Shown: one piece after another, positions 33,252-45,666 of the stretch
Layout of the letters: the number at the start of each line of letters is the position of its first letter
Numbering within the stretch: the stretch's first letter is position 1
From: Ampelomyces quisqualis
Taxonomy: Eukaryota; Ascomycota; Dothideomycetes; Pleosporales; Phaeosphaeriaceae
DNA: 64,000 bases
Direction of reading: 5' to 3'
NCBI GenBank assembly: GCA_018398575.1
Contig: JAGTXZ010000002.1
Location: 498,501 to 562,500, forward strand
Made by a program: the position numbers and the translations under genes
The notes under the pieces: model-generated
Seen by the model: the letters and a program-made list of their open reading frames with translations, nothing else
Database searches by the model: none
What the model was told of the DNA's origin: nothing

Positions 33252-35063
33252 AAACTACTTAATTACTCTTATAATCTTAAATAAAGTCTTACTATAATAT
33301 AGGTTGTTATTAAAAAGCTTACCTAGGTAGTCTTTTTTAATAATTAAAGACTATTCTTACCTAAGTCTTTCTATTAGTATATTAAATAAATTCTATAAAA
33401 CCTATTAGAATAGTTATATTAATCTTTTTCTTAGTTATTATAAGATAACTTAAGGTATCTAAGTAACTAAATAGTCTTTATAATATATTCTTTTCGTTCT
33501 ATTTATCTTAACGTTTTAGGCTAACTAAGTAAAAGTAAGGAGTACTTACTAGTCTAGGTAGCCTAAGTATCTATACTATAGATTCTTATTTTTTTCTCTT
33601 AAATAATTAATATTAGATTAATATTAGTTATATAGGATTAGTAGTTATAGAACGTAGCGTAAGATCTAGTTATATTTAATAAATAAGAGGTTATATACCT
33701 TACAAAGCTAATATATAATAAAATTTATTATATAAATAAAATTAAGAGTACTATCTAATCTACTAAATAATATACTTATATACTTAAGTAGTACTATAGA
33801 TACAATATTTATATAAGAGCTACCTATAACCTTACTCTTCTTAAGCTTTAGATTTCTTGTATATAGGCTCTCTAGACTATAGAAAACGTTTTAAATTACT
33901 TAATTACTTTATCTTATTACTAGAAGCAATTATATTCTAGCTTTAACTCTTTCTTTAAAGTAGGTAGAACTAAATATCTCTAGAATAAGAAGTAACAAAA
34001 TATTAACTTAGTATACTATACTAGCCCTCTTTTAATTAATACTTCTTTATAGTAAATAGGCTATAAACGTAGTTATATATACGCTTAAGTCTAGATTAGT
34101 AATATTAAGCTCTTAATTAAAAGTAGTTAGGTTAATTAGTATAGCTATAATATCTTCTAGATATATTACTACCTTAGTTCTAGAACTTAACTAGTTAGCT
34201 ATAATAGGTAGTATCTAAATAGCTTTCTTAATCTTATTTATTATAAAGAGTAGTCTATTTAGAAGTATTAAGCTACCTAAGGACCTTTTTCTAGTTAAAA
34301 TTAGAGATCTTAACTAGTCTAGAGTCTAGTAGAGCTAATCTAGTAATAATAGTCTCTAGTTAGTAATAATCTATTAGTTCTTAGCTATACCTTTGCTTAT
34401 ACTTATAAGAGTATAAATATTACTTTAATCTTTTTTTACTTCTGTTTCTTAGTTTTCTTAGATCTAAGTCTTTTTTTAGATCTTAGTTCTTATTACTCTT
34501 AAGAGTTGCTAAGGTTAAATAGAACTTACCTTTAGTTACTAGAACTACTTACTTCTAGAGTATAAGGAAGAAGATTTTTACTAGATTATATATAGTTATA
34601 GCTAGTTAACTAAGAGCTATATTCTTAATAATATCTTAACGTATTAGTTAAGTCTAGTTAGAAGTAATTCTAGCAGATAAGGCGTTTAGAAAATTAGTAA
34701 GAGTAAGTTAGCTTCTTATCTCTATAACTTAAAACGCTAAAGCCTTACTATAAATTACTTACTATTTATTAAACTATTTGTTTAGAGTAGTTCTACTATA
34801 CCTAGTTTTCTCGAGATAAGCTTAATACTACTACCTAACTAGGTTTATAGTATTATTATCTATTATAGTAAGGTTATATTTAAGAACTCTAATTAAGGCT
34901 TAGAAAGTTATTTTCAAAGAATTAAGTGTCTTAATTACTATTAAAGCTATTAGATCCTTACCTATAATTTAGCTTTATTCTTTCTAGATATTACTAAGCT
35001 TAGCTACTTACCTAGTGTATCTTAATATATTTATTTTATATTAGTAGACGTTTTCTCTATAAT
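33252..35063. other. G4 internal region 2, unassigned
   Basis: G4 interior resumes after G6 and ends at ATAAT (35059-35063), the duplication of G7. A plus-strand frame is readable near 34500-34990, but no domain is recognised and the antisense is nearly as open. I see no gene I can name. Confidence 0.4.
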
Positions 35064-35535
35064 TGTTACAGCCTATAAGCTACTAGGCTCTAGCCTTACT
35101 AGAGTTACTCTCTTCTAAGCAAGAATAACTAGAAAGTATACCTTACGCTACACTACAAATTAGTTACTAGATAAACTACTTTCTCTACTCTCTTACTTAA
35201 CACAAAGCTAATAGAGTAAGATACTTTCTTAGCTTTTTCTAATCTTATAGAGTACGCAGAGTATATAAAGTAAAAGTAGAACCTCTTTAGTATATAAAGA
35301 CTTTAATAAACCTTTATAGATTATTGTGTTTAACTTGTATAACAGACGCTTAAGTTAGTAACTAGCTATTTAACTATTATTACTCTTTTTAGAAAGCTCT
35401 AGCCTTTACTATCTTAGTAATAATACTCTTTACATCTAAAGCAACTCTGCACCTATCTGTAAAAACTAACCTTAGCTATACTCTTAGTTTATACTAGTAT
35501 TCTTATTATTTGCTATAAGATTAATAGTCTTAACA
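35064..35535 (+). repeat. G7 5' LTR
   Basis: The LTR is 472 bp, TGTTACAGCC ... GTCTTAACA, with TG and CA both preserved. It pairs with 41953-42424. Confidence 0.88.
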
Positions 35536-37480
35536 CTTTAAATACTTTTATAATAAGTAGCAATATTATAATAGATATACCTAAGCATTTCTAAGTAAGA
35601 TAATTTAGGCTTAAGGTTAATAAACCTAATCTCTACTATAGAGACTGTAATAAACTTAAGACCTAGATTCTTTAGTTTAATAGGTACTTCTATATAGAAA
35701 GAGATAAGATTAAAAGTAATAATAAAGTTATTCTTACTATAACTTATATAAAAGGCAACGCTAAAAAATAAGTACTTCTAATTATCTAGAAGTATATAAA
35801 CAATAATATTACAGACGCAGATAATACTAATCTTATAGAAGACTAGCACGCGTTTAAGATGCGCTTGCAGTAAGTCTTCTTACTTTTTAAAGAATCTGTA
35901 ATTACAGAACAAAAAATCTAAAGTCTAAAACAGACCTAATTAGCTACTAACTATACTAATGTTTTTTAATAATATACTAAACAAATCTAGTAGAATAATA
36001 CTACTCTAAAGCTACTATATAAGCTAAACTTATACGTAGTAGAATAGGTATTACTACTCTTAAAGAACTTTAGAATAAAGCTATTTGCCTAAATAACATA
36101 CTCTATAAACTAGTACTTAAAGATAAGTTATACTTCTTACGCCTATTATAAGAATATAAAGGATTTTACTTAAACAGAAGATATTAAGAATAAATGCAAC
36201 TAAATAAAAGATAATAGCGCTACTACCTAAGACACAGAACTTATTAACTACGATTACTAGAAGTATACTTAGAGTATAGACCTAAAGCTATACACTTAGA
36301 CAACCTTAATAAAGGCCTAGAATAGAAAGGTTACCTAAAGAAACAACTATAAGAGAATAGGCTTTATAAGAATAAGATTACCTGTTATAACTATAATAAG
36401 GTTTAACACTATACGTAAGACTATTACTCTAAGAATAAATTTATACGCTAGCTTAATATATTAACTAACACTTTAGAGAAAGATGTTAAAGAATAGATTA
36501 TAATTAATAATTAACCTATTGTCTAATAACTTAATAGATAACTAACAGTAGAATAGACAAAAGACACTTCTACTATTGTATCTAATAACTAGGTCTTAAC
36601 TAACTTTGTGTTATTATATAACTAGAAACAAGACTATAATATTAAATAATTCTAATAGATAGAACTACTTCTACTGTAAATATAACAAAACATTTACAAC
36701 TAGTACACTTAAACTAATAAAGTTAACTAAAAATATATAGAATAATATTACTAATTCTTATAAGTATATTATATATTCTAAATAAACAAGTACTTTCTTA
36801 ATATAAGTAGAGTTACAAAGAAAAGATAATTACTACACTTAGAAAACAAAGTCTATAAGATATAGGATTAACTACAGACTATAATAGTCTACAACACCTT
36901 AGAAGACTAAGAACTTATACTAGATAAGCTAGATATATACTTACTACTAGCTAGCTCTAAACTAGTGCGCTAGAATATTATAGTTAGAAGACTATATTAA
37001 GAGACAGACGTAAATAAACTATATAAGATATACTATAACTTATATATAAAGTAAATATACTATACTATTAATAGGCAGGTATTAGTACTAAACTCTATAC
37101 TTGTAGAGTACTAAAATAGAAAGGTAAACAAATTGCATTAAATCCTACTTATAGATAGATACCTATAGAATCTCTATAATTTAAAACACAGACTTCTATT
37201 ATAGATAGTATACAATAGTAACTACTACCTAATATATTATAGTAGTAAAGTTAACTAATACTTTTCTTAGTAGAAGAAACCTTATAAGTACTAGTAGCAC
37301 AATTACCTTAAAGATACCTGCGTAAATTACCTATATAACAAATAAAATATAAAAGGTTTTTTTAATATATTAGAAAAAGAAAGGATATCTAACAGAATAC
37401 TTGTTTATAGCAGCTGTATAAACTATACCTAGTAGTTCTATCTATAACTAGAATATAAGAAGTACTATAACAATAAAGAA
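35536..37480 (+). pseudogene. G7 gag with zinc knuckle
   Basis: This is the gag remnant after the 5' LTR. A CCHC knuckle at 36383-36424 reads CYNYNKV-stop-HYT-stop-DYYSK, that is C-x2-(C)-x4-H-x4-(C) with two Cys turned to Tyr. The upstream frame (about 35880-36370) is hydrophilic, with Leu/Lys-rich helices as in capsid. Start not fixed. Confidence 0.75.
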
Positions 37481-38602
37481 GCTAATAGATATAAAAAGAA
37501 TAAGTCTTTTTTATAGTTAATACTAGACTCTAGAATAATACTTAGAGCTGCAATATAATTAACTTAGCTAAGCTTATTAAACTTATAGTAAGAGTTAACA
37601 CAAAAAGAATAAAGGTACTTCTAGATTTAGAATTATATGTAAACTATATTTTAGGTAATACTTTATTAAGACCTAGGCTCTAACCTTACTAGAAAGAAAC
37701 AATAAGTATATAAACTTTATATTATAAATAAAGAGTAGATGCCTAATAAGTTACTTATTAAATATAAGACTACTATAGAACTTAATATCTAAGGAACTAA
37801 ATAAGAAATATATCTAGAGGTCTTTAGATTAGCTACCTACAATATTATATTAGGACTTCTATAGTTTAGAGAGAATAGCCTATTGATAGACTAGAGAAAG
37901 AAATCTATTTCTTTAGAGAATTATAATAATATAATAGATACTAAGCCTATATATTAGCAGCGTTTTATAGTAGATAAGAAGATAATTAATAATATTGCTT
38001 TAACTAAGACGCAGTTAAAGATACAACTAGTTAACTTAGATAATTAAGAAAGAAATACTAATAGGTTATAAGTTTTAGAAAAACGTGTAACTTCTAATAT
38101 ACTTAAGAAACACAGAAAGTTTAAGAAACTATTCTTAAAAGAAACAGGTTTAGAAGCACTGCCTAAGTATTAGAAGTAGAACTATAAAATTATCTTAGAA
38201 GAAGAGAAAAGTCTAACCTTTAGACTAATCTACAGATTATAAGAAAAAGAGCTAGAAGCACTCTAAGAATACATCTAAGTAAACCTAAAGAAAGGTTTTA
38301 TTTAAGTATTAGAATTACTTGCTAGATACCTAATTATATTTATACTAAAGAAGAACAGTAAACTATAACTATGTGTTAACTTTTAGAAACTTAATAATAT
38401 TATAGTTAAGAATTAATACTTATTACCTAATATTTTAAAACTATAGGATTAACTAGCCTATACAAAGATCTTTACAGCATTAGATCTAAAAGGCGCGTAT
38501 AACCTTATACGTATAAAGAAAGGTAAAGAATAAAAGATAGCGTTTAGAACACAGTATAGCTACTATAAGTACTTAGTAATGCTATTTAGTCTTACTAACG
38601 CC

Positions 38603-38652
38603 TTAGTAACGTGTTAAGTACTTATTATTAGTAACGTGTTAAGCACTTATTA
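38603..38652 (+). repeat. 25-bp tandem duplication at an insertion junction
   Basis: Two 25-bp units (38603-38627 and 38628-38652) differ at one position, T versus C. Each begins with RT coding sequence (TTAGTAACG) and runs into the start of the insert (TGTTAAG). The duplication therefore spans the joint between host and insert. Confidence 0.8.
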
Positions 38653-39174
38653 ATAATATACTTAGAAGAGATAGTATAGTAGTAAAGCACCTAGTACTTT
38701 CTATAGTAACTAGCTATAGGTTATAGGTTTAAATTCTACTTTCTCTACCTCTATTTTAGAGTTACCTAATAGCTAAGCCTCTTATAGGCTATAGCAGATC
38801 TTTAGATTAAACTAATCTTTAGATTATTCTTTCTCTAACCTTAACAAAGAAAAAGACTTTCTTTCTACTTATTTAAGCTTTACAAGAACTTTCCTCTATA
38901 AGTTTTTTCTCTTATAAGGTATAAGAAAAGCTTTCTTTTGTTTAAGCCTTATAAGCTATATTATAAGGTATAAAAAAAGAAGAGAAGAAAGTAAAGATCT
39001 ATAGTAAGTAAGAGAGAAGGTTTAAAATAAGCCTAGAAGGTACGTAGGTGCCTTCTACTTGCTGTTTCTTAACTAGTAAAAGGTAGGGCATAGATAACTT
39101 CTTTAATTAATAACTAGGTATTCTATTATACAGCTTTACCTGTCTAAAAGTACTCTTTAGAAGGTTAAAAAACA
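38637..39174. mobile_element. LTR-like insertion in G7 RT
   Basis: About 540 bp starts TGTTAAGCACTT and ends GGTTAAAAAACA, so it has TG/CA ends. The flanks read (T)AACG and GACG(T). If the left A is a RIP-changed G, this is a 4-bp GACG duplication. There is no coding sense. It contains pyrimidine and purine runs and a TATA-like stretch near 38950-38975. It is most likely a solo LTR of a further family. Confidence 0.55.
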
Positions 39175-39345
39175 GACGTTAAACAAAATTAATTAATTTA
39201 GTAATAATATACTTAGAAAATACTTAGATATATCTATTATTATATACCTTAATAATATTTTTATCTATTTAGAAAATAAGAAGAAATATACAGAACATGT
39301 TTACACAATTCTAACGCTGCTAGAAAAATTTTCTCTAGTAGTAGA

Positions 39346-41430
39346 CTTTAACAAGTGTAAAAAGTACTAGAAAAAGTAGAATTTCTAGAATATATAGTTA
39401 GAAAGAACAGAGTATAAATAAGTAAGGACAAGATTAAAGTTATTAGAAATTAGCTAACGCCTACTATAGTAAAGGATATCTTATCTTTCTTAGGCTTTAT
39501 TAGCTTTAATTAACAGTTTATTTAAAACTTCTTACTAATTACTATACTACTTACAAAACTTACATAAAAAGATATACTTTAAAAATAGATAGAAGAATAA
39601 AGCTAGGTATTTAAGACGCTTAAAAATGCCTATATAGTACTACCTATCCTTATTATATTTAGAAGTAGAAAACTACTTAAATTTAAAACTAACGTATTAG
39701 ACTTAGCAATTAGAATATGTGCAAAACAAGAACAAGAAAAGAAATAGTGTCTAATAGCCTATTACTTATAAAAGTTTATACTACTAGAAGAAAATTATTA
39801 TATATCTAATAAAGAACTACTTGCAATTATAGTTGTACTTAAATATTAGAAAATCTATACAGAGAGTTACTTAGATCTTATAATATACTTAGACTACACA
39901 AATTTAACAACCTTTACTACTACTTAAGTACTTAATTAAAGATAAGTATAATAGTTAGAGATATTAGGATAGTATAAGTTTACAATTATCTATATACCTA
40001 AAAAGAACAATAGTAAAGTAAACGCTCTTAGCTAAAGATTAGATATTACTAGAACTTAAACTATTAATAGCTTAAGTATTCTTAAACGATAAAACAATAG
40101 ATCTCTTAAACTAGCAAAATGTATTAATAATCTTACAATAAGAATTAGAATAGATTTTTCTAAAGAATTATAAGAACAAACTATATAATAATACTATAAT
40201 AACATAATATATAGTTATTCTAGAATAAGCTAAACTATAAAACTAATTTAGTAGAATTACTAGTTTAAAAATATAAAGAATAAAGTAAGTTCTTATATTA
40301 AGAGATGTACATACTATTAACGTAACAAACATAATATATATGCACTTTATAGAGAAATATAGCTAATAGAGCTTCTAACTAAGCCTTAGACTAATATATT
40401 AATAGACTTTGTAACAGAACTACTACTATTAAAAGACTCTGCTACAGAATTAGCCTATAACGCTATTATAGTTATAGTAGATTATTTTACTAAATACGCT
40501 ATAATACTACTCTTTTAACAAGACTATATAGTAGTTTAGCTAGCATACATACTTAAGAATAGACTTATTAAATACTATATTTTACTAAAGTTATTTATTA
40601 GTAATTAAGATAAACTCTTTACGTTAAATTATTAGACTACCTTAATAGCAGAAATTAAAACGCAACAAAAGTTATTAACAGCTTATTATTTCTAAATAGA
40701 TAGCTAAACAAAAAGAATAAATAGAACTATAAAGATATATCTTAAGATAAATAGTAACTTGTAACAGATAAATTAGGTTTTACTACTACTAATAGTATAG
40801 TTAGCTATAATAACAAATTGTCTAAAGCTATAGGTAAGACGCTATACTTTATAAACTACAGATAATATCTAAATCTCTTTACAAGAATATTACTTAGCCT
40901 TAAGGCTAAAGCTGCTATACAGATAGCAGAAGAAATAAAGAAAACTTATACTAAAATAGAAGAATAAATGTAATTCGCTTAGATACAAAGCATCTTATAT
41001 ATTAACAAAAAACAAAAAATAGTACCTTAGCTAAAAGAGAGAGATAAGGTGTATTTCTACACTAAAAATCTACGTATAAAACAACTAAGCAAAGAGCTTA
41101 ACTATAGTAAAGTTAGACTATTTTTAAGTTTAAAAAGAAACAGACTAGTTATATATACACTTAAGCTTCTACTAGATATAAAGATCTACTCTAGATTCTA
41201 CGTAAGCCTACTAGAACTAGCTAACTTAGAAATACTGTTATAAGAAACCTTTTGCTATAAACTTAAGAAAGAAAATAAGTTTAAAGTTAAGAAAATAATT
41301 ATATACTATAACAACAACTATTAAAAAGAATACTTAGTTAAATAGTTAAGATATAATAACTTAGAAAATATATAAGAACTAAAAATAAATCTTATAAACT
41401 GCTGCTAGCTTCTAACGCAGTATAAATAAT
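39346..41430 (+). pseudogene. G7 pol: RNase H, integrase, chromodomain
   Basis: RNase H lies near 39705-39870, with DLAIRICAKQEQEKK then AYYLQKFILLEENYYI and NKELLAIIV. Integrase core: VDYFTKYAIIL near 40475-40515, KLFISNQDKLFT near 40588-40623 (second Asp block) and YYFQIDSQTKRINRTIKIYL near 40685-40745. The C-terminal domain is the only open stretch (41049-41243, 64 codons). It reads VYFYTKNLRIK, then FYVSLLELA, the usual DKVYLLTKNLR ... FHVSLLEPA. The chromodomain follows at about 41285-41420 (KEYLVKQLRYNNLENI). Confidence 0.9.
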
Positions 41431-41952
41431 AGGTTTACCTAAGTATAAAGGTATATAAGCCTTCTATATATTATTAACTATACTTTTTATAGAACTTCTA
41501 GTAAAAGGTAACAAAGTTATTTTACTAGAAGAAGGCACAGCCTTCTAATACTTAAGCTGTTAGATAGACGTTTCTTCTATAGAGATAGCTTCTACTACCT
41601 AACTAGCGTTCTCCTCTAATAAATGCTATACCTTTCTCTTCTCTTACTAAAGCGCATCTAGACGTACTTACAGGTAATTCTTTTCTACCTTAATAACTAA
41701 CTATTTATTTTTATATATATAGATATTATAACCTTTTGTATTTAAGTAATTATACTTACTATACCTTTTAGAATAGATATATACCTAACAAACGCAATTA
41801 GCTAGCTAATAGTTATAATAAGCTATAGGTATAACGTTTCTAAAGATATTAATAAAAGAAGAAAGTTCTAGCTAACGTTAAGTGCTAGATTTAGAAGAGA
41901 CCTTAAGTATAATAAAGACTCTAAGAATAAAGTCTAGAAAGAAGAAAAGTAG
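41431..41952 (+). other. G7 3' untranslated region
   Basis: Sequence between the chromodomain and the 3' LTR. I see no gene in it apart from the terminal polypurine tract (41937-41952). Confidence 0.6.
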
Positions 41953-42424
41953 TATTACAACCTATAAGCTACTAGGCTTTAGCTCTACTAGAGTTGCTTT
42001 CTTCTAAGTAAGAATAACTAGAAAGTATACCTTATACTATACTACTAATTAGTTACTAAATAAACTACTTTCTCTACTCTCTTGCTTAATATAGAGCTTA
42101 TAGAGCAAGATACTTTCTTAGCTTTTCCTAATCTTATAGAGTACGCAGAGTATACAAAGTAAAGGTAGAACTTTTTTAGTATATAAAGACTATAATAAAC
42201 TCTTATAGATTATTGTATTTAACTTATATTACAGATACTTAAGTTAGTAACTAGCTATTAAACTATTATTACTCTTTTTAGAAAGCTTTAGCCTTTACTA
42301 TCTTAGTTAAAATACCTTTTGTATCTAAAGCAACTCTATACCTATCTGCAAAAACTAACCTTAGCAATACTTCTAGTCTACATTAGTATTCTTATTATTT
42401 GCTACTAGATTAATAGTCTTAATA
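41953..42424 (+). repeat. G7 3' LTR
   Basis: The LTR is 472 bp, TATTACAACC ... GTCTTAATA, the RIP-changed form of the 5' LTR ends. Confidence 0.88.
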
Positions 42425-42429
42425 ATAAC

Positions 42430-42885
42430 TACTTAAGGTAAGTTTATAAGTAGCTAGCTTTAGATTATATTAATTAAAAGCTTTATATTAGATTTATATA
42501 CTAAGATTTATAGCTCTATATAGTAAAGCTTAGACTATCTAACTAGGTATAGCTAGAAGCTTAGAGTATTTAGGCTCCTAGATATAAATTAAGAGCACTG
42601 TTTTACTATCTAAGTTAACCTAATTCTAGCCTTCTTTATTATAAGTATAAAGCTAGAGTTAGTTAAACTAGTATAGCTAGTCTAATTAGCTATTTGGAAG
42701 AATATCTAGGCTAATCTTATTATTAGAATAGGTATCTATAATTCTAGACTAGGTTGTTTATCTAAAGAGTATTTAAGATAAGTTTTAAAAAGTATTAGAG
42801 TAATCTTTAATCTAGATAGTACCTTAGTAATATAAGATACGTAGAAGAAATTAATACTATAGTCTTATAATATAGAGCTTATAAT
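42430..42885. other. G4 internal region 3, unassigned
   Basis: This is the end of the G4 interior, between the G7 duplication and the right G4 LTR. I see no gene in it and no clear polypurine tract. Confidence 0.5.
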
Positions 42886-43136
42886 TATAAAAGCTAAGTA
42901 ATACTTTAGATTAGATTATTATAAGTAAAAAGATAAGATTACTTATTCTACTCTAATTAGAGAAAGATTAGATTACTTATTCTACTCTAATTAAAGATAG
43001 ACTAGATTAAGTATATTAAGCTAAGAATTAGCTTTATAATATAGGCTGATTCTAAATAGGCTTTTGTTTTCTAGTAACATATTGAGATATTACGTAGAAT
43101 TATTCTATAATCTACTAATTTATATATTTTGTTATA
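42886..43136. repeat. G4 right LTR with 34-bp duplication
   Basis: It starts TATAAAAGCTAAG and ends TTTGTTATA, at 251 bp. The unit GATTACTTATTCTACTCTAA occurs twice in tandem (about 42932-42998). This accounts for the 34-bp excess over the left LTR. Confidence 0.8.
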
Positions 43137-43141
43137 AATAG

Positions 43142-43490
43142 CCTCTTTAGTTAGTTAAGGTTTAATACTTATATCTAGCGCTCTAGCTTATAAAAGGCTA
43201 TAGAAATTTTCTATAAGAGTATTTAGAGAGTTTTAGAAAGTTTCTATTGCTAGGTTTATTTTTATTAGTAGAATAGCTTATCTATACTATTATTTCTTGC
43301 TACATTTTACTATCTACTATACTAGTATTTAAATCTCGCACTATTTCTATATTTAGTCTAGTACTATTACTATATACAATCTCTATCTAGGTAGAGTAAG
43401 TAGGTAGTTTTTAGCTATTACTCTTTGCTTCCTATAGAATATTACAACTATCTTAAAAAGGCTAGTCTTATATTTCTTTAATTTACTTCT
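43142..43490. repeat. G3 repeat copy 1, right piece
   Basis: This continues 19959-20387 across G4 and is colinear with about 53690-54040. Similarity fades at about 43490, which is probably the end of the G3 LTR. Confidence 0.6.
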
Positions 43491-43714
43491 ATAAGTTTAA
43501 ATATCTATCTTAAGTAGCCTATTATAGTCTATTAGATAAGCTACTAGTATTAAAATTCTTAGATTATATTACTTTACTCTAGAGTATTAGATACTAAAGC
43601 CTTATAAAAGTATAGTTATAGTATAGATATAGTATTAACTTAATGTTAAATTAAATTAATGTAGTAGTACTATTATAGGAAATATTTTAAACTTAAATAA
43701 TAATAAAGTATTAT

Positions 43715-43805
43715 TAAGAATAGTTAAATATTTTAAAGAATAGTTAACTATTATAAAGAATAGTTTAATATTATTAAGAATAGTTTAGTAGCTGTTAGTA
43801 TAGTT
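43715..43805 (+). repeat. Degenerate AAGAATAGTT minisatellite
   Basis: Four imperfect units of about 20-28 bp, each containing AAGAATAGTT, are separated by AT-rich spacers such as AAATATTTTA. Confidence 0.6.
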
Positions 43806-44194
43806 AGATAGATATTATAAAGCTAAATTAAATCTATAATCTAGTTATTAAAGCTAGACTATTATTAAAAGTATACTAGATACTACCTTTATTACTTAGT
43901 ATAGCTAAATATAGTTATTAACTATCTAGTAGCTAGTAGTATAGAGTTAGAGTTATAGTAATAGTAGTATAGATATTAATAAATCTAATAATTTAAAGAT
44001 TTTCTAGTAAAAACTAAGTAATCTAATCTTTTGCCTTTTCAATCTATAGTTTTACTAAGCTTTATTATCTTTTTACTAGAAGTATTCTTTTTTTTATAGT
44101 TAGTAGAAATATACAGAAATAGATTCTAATTTATTACTAAGTTAATAAGCTATAGTCTTTTTAAAAAGTAAAATAAAGAGAATAAGATAAAACT

Positions 44195-44270
44195 TATATT
44201 ATAGTAAAGCTATAAAGTTATAATAGTAGTATAAGTAAAAGTAAGTAAATTTTAAATCTATAGCTTTAGT
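44195..44270 (-). repeat. G1-like LTR fragment
   Basis: It shares TAGTAGTATAAGTA-AAGTAAGT and the CTTTAGT-CAAAAC block with G1 LTRs read in inverse sense (compare 8035-8090). The rest of the LTR is not clearly alignable. Confidence 0.35.
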
Positions 44271-44889
44271 ATAAAACCTATCTTTTTTTAATTAGTTTAA
44301 ATAAATATTCTAAAGACTTAAATATATAAGACGTAAACTCTTAGAGTAAGTACTAGAATATAAAGTTATAATTTTAATAGCCTTTCTAGAAACTACTCTA
44401 GAAATCTTTTATAGCTACCTAGAAATGTTCTACTAGTTCTAGTCCTAGAATATTTAGAAGTTCTAGTTCTAGAAGTCTTTAGATATTATAACTCTAGAAG
44501 TCTTTAGGCGTTCTAGCTCTAGAACTCTTCTAGGGTTTCTAGTGCAAACCTAAGGTTTTTCTATAACTAAGAGAATTTCTAGGTAGTAGTATATTATGCT
44601 ATTCTTCTACTCTAGCGCTAGTATTATAGTCTACGTAGTAATATTAAAATAAACTTACTTTATACTAGAGCTATTATTCTTTACTTATAACTTAACTCTT
44701 ATAATATAGTATATACTTACTTACGTTATATACTATAATCTAGTGTACTTATTATTAGCTTCTTTTATATTATCCTTGTTATCTATATTATTTTTAATAC
44801 TTCTACCTACTTTTTCTAAGAAGTTTCTATATAAGCGTAAGGCTGTTAAGCTACCTTCTATAGTAGGTATAGGTCTAACTTATGTCTAG

Positions 44890-45661
44890 TAATATCTAAG
44901 AGCTTTACTAATAATTAATAAGATACGCCTAATATTATTATTAAGAGTAATCTTAATCTACTATACTATTTAGCTTACGCTATTACTTAGTTTAAGAGTA
45001 AAAATAGTAAGTATATAACTACTTAGGCTAAGATAACTTATAACTTATATAAGGTCTCTTATACTTCTTATTATTCTTTAAGTAAACTTACTATTTCCTA
45101 CTATTAAGGTACTAATTCTATCTACCTCTAGGTTCTAAATAACCTTAAGATTATAGTTATCTTACTTTAATATATCTTATAGGCTAACTCTAATTAAAAG
45201 TAGCTATTAACTTAGTATAAATTAGCTAGTCTATATACTAGCTTCTTTAAGAAGTTTTAAAACGCTTTTATAAAGGTATAAGGTTTTAACAAGTCTAGCT
45301 ACTAAGGCTTTACGCATAAGGTTAGTAAAGTTAAGATTCTTATTAATATCTATACTACTCTTTAGTAGCTCTTAAGTAAGCAGGATAAGATTATTAGCGT
45401 CTTAGAGAATATAGCTAAGGAGATTATCTATATCTATAAAGCTATAAGTCATTTCTATAAGAACTCTACTACTTCTACTAATTTTTTTTAGCTATACTAT
45501 TTTATATCTTACTAATATACATAAGATAAGAAATATATTTTGTAGGTTTAAGGTATTAGCCTCTATATTAGTATAGATTAGTAGATTATCTAAGAAGTCT
45601 ATAAAGTTACTATCTATATTAATACTATTAAGTACCTAGATAGTAAAGTTAAGGTAGTTAA
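44890..45661 (+). pseudogene. Frame X, 5' piece (unknown protein)
   Basis: A readable plus-strand frame has stops only at plausible Gln/Trp codons. Segments include NNLKIIVILLQYIL, SLYTSFFKKFQNAFIKV, KDKIISVLENIAKEIIYIYKAI-like helices and YLDSKVKVVNL at the right end. G5 is inserted at its CTTAT site. If G5 is removed the frame continues without shift at 53053 (LAISLVSLLTIISIKKAKP). I do not recognise the family. It could be a retrotransposon gag or a host gene. It is the best candidate for non-pol coding sequence in the right half. Confidence 0.4.
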
Positions 45662-45666
45662 CTTAT

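Larger units (their letters stand above)
37481..39345 (+). pseudogene. G7 pol: protease and reverse transcriptase (interrupted)
   Basis: The protease active site is read near 37523-37555 as ILDSRIILRAA (D-S/T-G block, Gly lost). Its tail reads NIILGLL-FRENSLLID-RKKSI near 37840-37905. Reverse transcriptase: ILKKNSKL-LCVNF-KLNNI at about 38338-38400, FTALDLKGAYNLIRIKKGKE at about 38470-38530, and YSYYKYLVMLFSLTNA to 38602. The frame is then cut by an insertion (38603-39174). It resumes with KYLDISIIIYLNNIFIYLENK at about 39210-39275, where YLNN is the mutated YLDD box. Confidence 0.88.
35064..42424 (+). mobile_element. G7 gypsy chromovirus, complete
   Basis: This is a 7361-bp element with 472-bp LTRs at 35064-35535 and 41953-42424. 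It is flanked by ATAAT (35059-35063) and ATAAC (42425-42429), a duplication with one C/T difference. AGAAAGAAGAAAAGTAG directly before the 3' LTR is the polypurine tract. Order: gag, protease, RT (with an LTR-like insertion), RNase H, integrase, chromodomain. There is only about 0.5 kb between pol and the 3' LTR, so no aORF. It is inserted in G4. Confidence 0.93.
20388..43136. mobile_element. G4 LTR element with G6 and G7 nested inside
   Basis: LTRs lie at 20388-20604 (217 bp) and 42886-43136 (251 bp). The longer 3' LTR is explained by a 34-bp tandem duplication. The element is flanked by AATAG at 20383-20387 and 43137-43141. The undisturbed G3 site at 53690 lacks it. Removing G6, G7 and their duplications leaves about 7.6 kb of G4. 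No gag, RT or integrase motif could be recognised in its internal pieces (20605-25484, 33252-35063, 42430-42885). Its orientation and class are therefore open. Confidence 0.8.
43491..44889. other. Intergenic AT-rich stretch with repeats
   Basis: No gene was seen. It holds a degenerate AAGAATAGTT(A) minisatellite (43715-43805). A fragment resembling part of a G1 LTR in inverse sense lies at about 44195-44270. A stretch of TTCTAG/CTAGAA-rich imperfect repeats runs at 44385-44545. Confidence 0.5.
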
